Assembly: GCF_029962835.1 (NCBI RefSeq)
Contig: NC_080573.1
Span: forward strand, 93,057,501 to 93,121,500
DNA: 64,000 nt
Reading direction: 5' to 3'
Source of the DNA: Magnolia sinica
Lineage: Eukaryota > Streptophyta > Magnoliopsida > Magnoliales > Magnoliaceae
Position 1 is the first letter of the stretch. The number at the start of each line of letters is the position of its first letter. Below are positions 61,140-64,000 of the stretch, piece after piece. The position numbers and the translations under genes were made by a program. Under the pieces are notes generated by a model. That model searched no databases. It worked only from the letters and a program-made list of their open reading frames with translations, and was not told where the DNA came from.

Positions 61140-61652
61140 GCTTTCCATGGGACTCTATCTAAATACAAAGTCTATGTGCCACTATTTGTGGAGGTGTTGC
61201 ACAGATGCGCGCAACTGAAGGAAAGAATGACTTTTCCGGTTTCCTCTCTGGTCATGGGCCCTCTGCAAACTGGCTCAATCTACCTCGTAGACCTGGGCCC
61301 TTTGCACAATCTGCTCAAACGTAGGAAGCATGTGTCTTATCACATGGCTCCTGAGGGCAGGATGTAAACCGTTCTCAAAATGTCAGGCCTTCAACCCCTC
61401 ATCATCAATAAGATAAGTAGCGAACCTCGATAGCTCGACGAAACGTGCCTCATACTGTGACACGGACATGTCTCCCTGGACTAAAGTCTTAAACTCTAAT
61501 GTGCGCTGCTATCGAACGTGCTCAGGAAAAAAATTTCGGTCGAACCGGTTTACAAAATCCTCCATGTCCGCTCGAAATTGGCCACTGCTGCTCCGGCGAC
61601 TGATGCCCACCAGTGTTGAGCCTCGCCCTGGAGAAAAAATACAACTAACGGG
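61140..61652 (-). pseudogene. gag of the Tekay-like element, truncated
   Basis: Minus strand. Gag-capsid pattern: VVFFLQGEAQHWWASV near 61650, then EDFVNRFDRNFFPEHVR (about 61565-61510), LVQGDMSVSQYEARFVELSR (about 61490-61430), ENGLHPALRSHVIRHMLPTF (about 61380-61320) and EQIVQRAQVYEVD. Several stops and a frameshift (near 61570 and 61393) break it. The N-terminal part is cut off by the CACTA end at 61653, and the rest of gag is beyond the other side of that element, outside the window. The end at 61140 is the insertion point of the second-family LTR. Confidence 0.8.
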
Positions 61653-61675
61653 CACTACCAAAAAACAGGGCAACA

Positions 61676-61840
61676 CCGACGGCTAAAAGCCGTCGGCAAT
61701 GACCTTCCCCGACGGCTTTTAGCCGTCGCATGGTCCGTCGGTAAAGGGTACGTCGGCAATGCTTGCCGACGGATAAAAACCGTCGGCATTTTCGGCAGCT
61801 AAAATCCGTCGGTGTTATCGGCGGCTAAAATCCGTCAGTG
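61676..61840. repeat. Subterminal hairpin repeats of the CACTA end
   Basis: About eight CCGTCGG/CCGACGG words in 165 bp, three in perfect or near-perfect palindromes (61676-61696, 61709-61731 and 61777-61799). In CACTA elements these bind the transposase. Confidence 0.8.
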
Positions 61841-61867
61841 ATTCTCATTAATTTAAAAAAAATAAAA

Positions 61868-62110
61868 ATTTTGGATGATATATATGATTTTAATTTCTTC
61901 TTTTGTGTAGACTTTTCCTACTCAAATAAGTTAGTTCATTGCTTTGGAGAAATTGGCATATCTAGTTATGGATGTGTATTAATCAACACACACATCCAAA
62001 ACTAAATATACCCATTTCTCCAAAGCTCTGAACGAACCAACCTATTGGAGAAGGCAAGTCTACACAATAATAGAAAAGGAAGAAATCAAAATCAAATATA
62101 TCATCCAAAT
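61868..62110. repeat. Long inverted repeat (about 240 bp)
   Basis: The left arm from TTTGGATGATATATATGATT through GTAGACTTTTCCTACTC to ATGGATGTGTATTAAT (ending about 61980) pairs with the right arm from ACACACATCCAAAACTAAAT to ATATCATCCAAAT at 62110. The arms are about 110 bp and roughly 80 per cent complementary, with a short loop near 61985. Transcribed RNA would fold into a long hairpin, the shape of small-RNA precursors or of a foldback MITE. No gene in or next to it. Confidence 0.8.
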
Positions 62111-62945
62111 TCCAAATATTTGGATTGGATATATGCTTTAAAAAAAAGAAACCACATATCATTTAAGTCTTTGTTTTTTTTTGCTACCTGACCTGTGGGG
62201 GTTGTCTTGAAGTCTTTGGCTTTAAATCTAGAAATGCAGTCCACATTCAACTGATGGGCCCTAACATGGATGCCACAAAAAACTCACATACGCTTCAATT
62301 CTGATACAAAGAGTACAAGTGGGGGGCCCATAATTTTAGGGACGTGCAGTTGATCTGATGGACCCACCATGCATACTGCAAGAACCTTCCAGGCACTTCA
62401 ACTCTAATGATCTATGCAAGTGGGACAGATGGTTAAGTGATCTGGAGCATTGATATGATGACCACATGGACATCACAAAAACCTCAGGGACAATTAGGCT
62501 GTGATGTGTCACAATACATGCATTTTCATTTCTTAAATATTTCTACTAAACTTCGACAACCTCATGGACACTTTGATTCTGATAACCCACATATCTGTTT
62601 CTTTTCATATTTCTCATATTTCTATATTTCCACAAAATGTCTCCAGAACAATGCGTATATATTATAAAGCGTCAAAAGCTTATGGACACTTCATCCATTG
62701 AGATTTTTTATACCTATGTCAATATGCATACTTTCTATTTTATCATTCCACTCATCGTGCAAATGACGTGTATGTTGTATCCATGTGGGATGTACCATGT
62801 TCTAAATTTGAGGGCAGTTTCCTCGCTGTGAGTACTAAATGAAATATTCACAATTCAATTTGCACGTGCATCGAAATGCAGTGTAAGCTAATAAATATAA
62901 TGAGTATTGAAAGCTCGAGTAGGAATTAGTATCAACAAAAATTAC
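62111..62945. other. Non-coding stretch inside the CACTA element
   Basis: AT-rich sequence with no recognised motif, spanning the interval between the long inverted repeat and the VPS2 exon at 62946. The remaining downstream VPS2 exons would be expected here on the minus strand, but I could not find them. Confidence 0.5.
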
Positions 62946-63548
62946 CGTCATGTCCATTTGTGCTGACTGCTTCTGGAATTCTTGCATCACTTTGGCCTGC
63001 TTTGCTGGTGCCATTCGCTGAAAACACCAATGTATTTGGAAGGTCATAAGAGAATGTACAAGAAACATTCTACTACCCTAGGAGAAACAGTATTCTTCAC
63101 TACTTAGAGAGGAAAAGGCAAGGTAAATGATCATGCAATAAACACAGATGACATGCATTGGTAAGCTTGGGAAGCTGAACACCTGAACTCTACATTTGAT
63201 TTTTGGACATTGACAATAAAAGTTAAATCACATCTAATGGTCCGTTACATGTAAGCAAAAGTACATACTTTATTCATAGTTGCCATTGCTTTGCTTGCAC
63301 CTTTCATTCCTTTACGATAAGTACTAGCATACATGGCCTGAAAAGATAAAATAAAAATAAAATCAAATGCTGTTTATAGAAGCAGATAAATGAAAGCCAA
63401 TTACAGAGAATTAACCACGCTGTGTTGTTGTTAGAAATTCAGACCTGTGTATGAGTTGCTACCCTCTGATCTGTGCACGACTCCCTTGCAAGTTGGTGAT
63501 TTGCTGCCTCAGACGGACGAGTTGACGGGCCAAGATTCTAGTGGCAGC
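62946..63548 (-). pseudogene. Fragment of an ESCRT-III VPS2 (CHMP2) gene, three exons
   Basis: Minus strand. Exon 63548-63445 reads AATRILARQLVRLRQQITNL then QGSRAQIRG, and from there shifts frame by one base. Exon 63337-63269 reads AMYASTYRKGMKGASKAMAT plus MNK. Exon 63017-62946 reads RMAPAKQAKVMQEFQKQSAQ plus MDMT. Each is bordered by AG acceptor and GT donor. They match the central helices of plant VPS2, an ESCRT-III subunit of multivesicular-body sorting. Exons for its N-terminus (beyond 63548) and its acidic C-terminus are not seen. The frameshift and missing exons make it a dead fragment; it likely lies inside the CACTA element. The paralogue (2.1/2.2/2.3) is not determined. Confidence 0.8.
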
Positions 63549-64000
63549 CTGGTGGATGCAATATGATCACATAATGGCGTGAAAAGCTAAAAATGCAGGC
63601 CATACGTGTTCCCTTCAATAGCCAAAACCATACATCTCTTACTTCTGAGTTGGAAAGGCAAGAAATAGAAGCATGCTTTATGTGGTTCAGTTTCCACACC
63701 GCCCCAAATGCAAAAATTGCATCTAGTTTGATCAGAAGTCCCGCCAATCACTATTTCGACGCTATCTGAATGATTAATAATCAACTTTTGCCGAAATACC
63801 ATTTATTTTACCATGAAGAAAATGGGTTTAAAATGATTTCATATGGGTTCAGTTTTTCACACCACCCCAAATGCAAAAAATAGCAGTTGGGTGGGAAGTC
63901 CGGCCGTACCACTGTTTTGGTGTTTTACATCCAAATGATAAATAAGCCAACTCTTTTCTGTTCTGATGATGTTTCTTTTACCATATGGAAAAAGGTCTAA
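63549..64000. repeat. Diverged direct repeat beside the VPS2 fragment
   Basis: GGTTCAGTTT..CACACC(A/G)CCCCAAATGCAAAAA occurs at about 63681-63720 and 63846-63880. It is followed in both by a stretch with GAAGTCC(C/G)GCC, a TTTTGG/TTTCGACG region and AATGATT/GATAA-AATAA, ending TTTACCAT. So a unit of about 160 bp is repeated with divergence. The direct repeat has no known family. The stretch holds no recognised exon. The window ends inside it. Confidence 0.6.

Larger units (their letters stand above)
32180..61652 (-). mobile_element. Tekay-like chromovirus (Ty3/Gypsy), truncated and multiply interrupted
   Basis: Read on the minus strand from 61652 the order is gag, zinc knuckle, protease, RT, RNase H, integrase, chromodomain, PPT, 3' LTR. 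RT-to-chromodomain order and the C-terminal pattern fit the Tekay/Del lineage. The 5' LTR and gag start are lost or lie beyond the CACTA element that cuts gag at 61652. Insertions are solo LTRs at 38655-56650 and 57974-61139; the first contains an Athila-like element. Multiple stops and frameshifts show it is dead. No target duplication can be checked because the 5' end is missing. Confidence 0.8.
61653..64000. mobile_element. CACTA (EnSpm-type) DNA transposon, one end, truncated by the window
   Basis: The end CACTACCAAAAAACAGGGC starts right after a GGG in the Tekay gag and is followed by CCGACGGCTAAAAGCCGTCGG, a perfect hairpin. Inverted and direct GCCGTCGG / CCGACGG words continue to about 61840 (CCGACGGATAAAAACCGTCGG, GGCAGCTAAAATCCGTCGG). 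CACTA terminal repeats with such subterminal hairpin repeats are standard for plant EnSpm elements. The other end is not found inside the window: no GTAGTG-ending inverse copy could be seen to 64000, so the element is at least 2.35 kb. The target duplication of 3 bp would be GGG; the other side is not visible. Confidence 0.75.

Noticed and set aside
62946..63548. Functional host VPS2 gene
   Set aside because: One exon has a frameshift, the C-terminal exons are missing downstream and the fragment is adjacent to a CACTA end with no second end between.

Overview
The window is nuclear DNA of a flowering plant with a large, transposon-rich genome. The evidence is that it holds plant-only LTR-retrotransposon lineages (Tat/Ogre-like, Athila-like and Tekay-like Ty3/Gypsy elements), a CACTA DNA-transposon end, and many short terminal-inverted-repeat elements sharing a core like GGGCCCACCATGATG. 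I think a magnoliid-type genome is possible from that MITE core, but this is a weak impression. I found no intact, clearly functional host gene; almost everything is transposon, much of it nested.

Left stack (about 1-31,100). A TIR element (1739-27076) is split by a Mutator-like MITE (1974-26760, 9-bp target duplication). That MITE is split by a 24.2-kb Tat/Ogre-like retrotransposon (2161-26394, 1.43-kb LTRs, imperfect 5-bp duplication). The retrotransposon's protease region is split by a 5.8-kb solo LTR (6823-12611, duplication AGTTG). Its plus-strand order is LTR, PBS, gag, protease, RT/RNase H, second RNase H, integrase. Between integrase and the 3' LTR lie two decayed genes on the opposite strand: one plant-mobile-domain type (22881-21376) and one probably related (20868-18526). 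To the right are more MITEs and simple repeats.

Right stack (about 31,100-61,650). A truncated plus-strand LTR fragment abuts a minus-strand Tekay-like chromovirus with a 4.1-kb 3' LTR (32180-36281). Its gag-pol (61652 down to 36402) is cut by two insertions. One is a 6.2-kb solo LTR of the same giant-LTR family (38655-56650), which hosts an 11.8-kb Athila-like element (39202-51027, duplication CAATG). The other is a 3.2-kb solo LTR of another family (57974-61139). All coding regions carry stops or frameshifts, so I read them as inactive copies.

Right edge (61,653-64,000). A CACTA terminus with hairpin subterminal repeats interrupts the Tekay gag and runs out of the window. Inside it are a 240-bp long inverted repeat and, on the minus strand, three correctly spliced-looking exons of an ESCRT-III VPS2 (CHMP2) gene. 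One exon has a 1-bp frameshift and the following exons are missing. This looks like a gene fragment captured by a CACTA transposon and is the most noteworthy item in the window.
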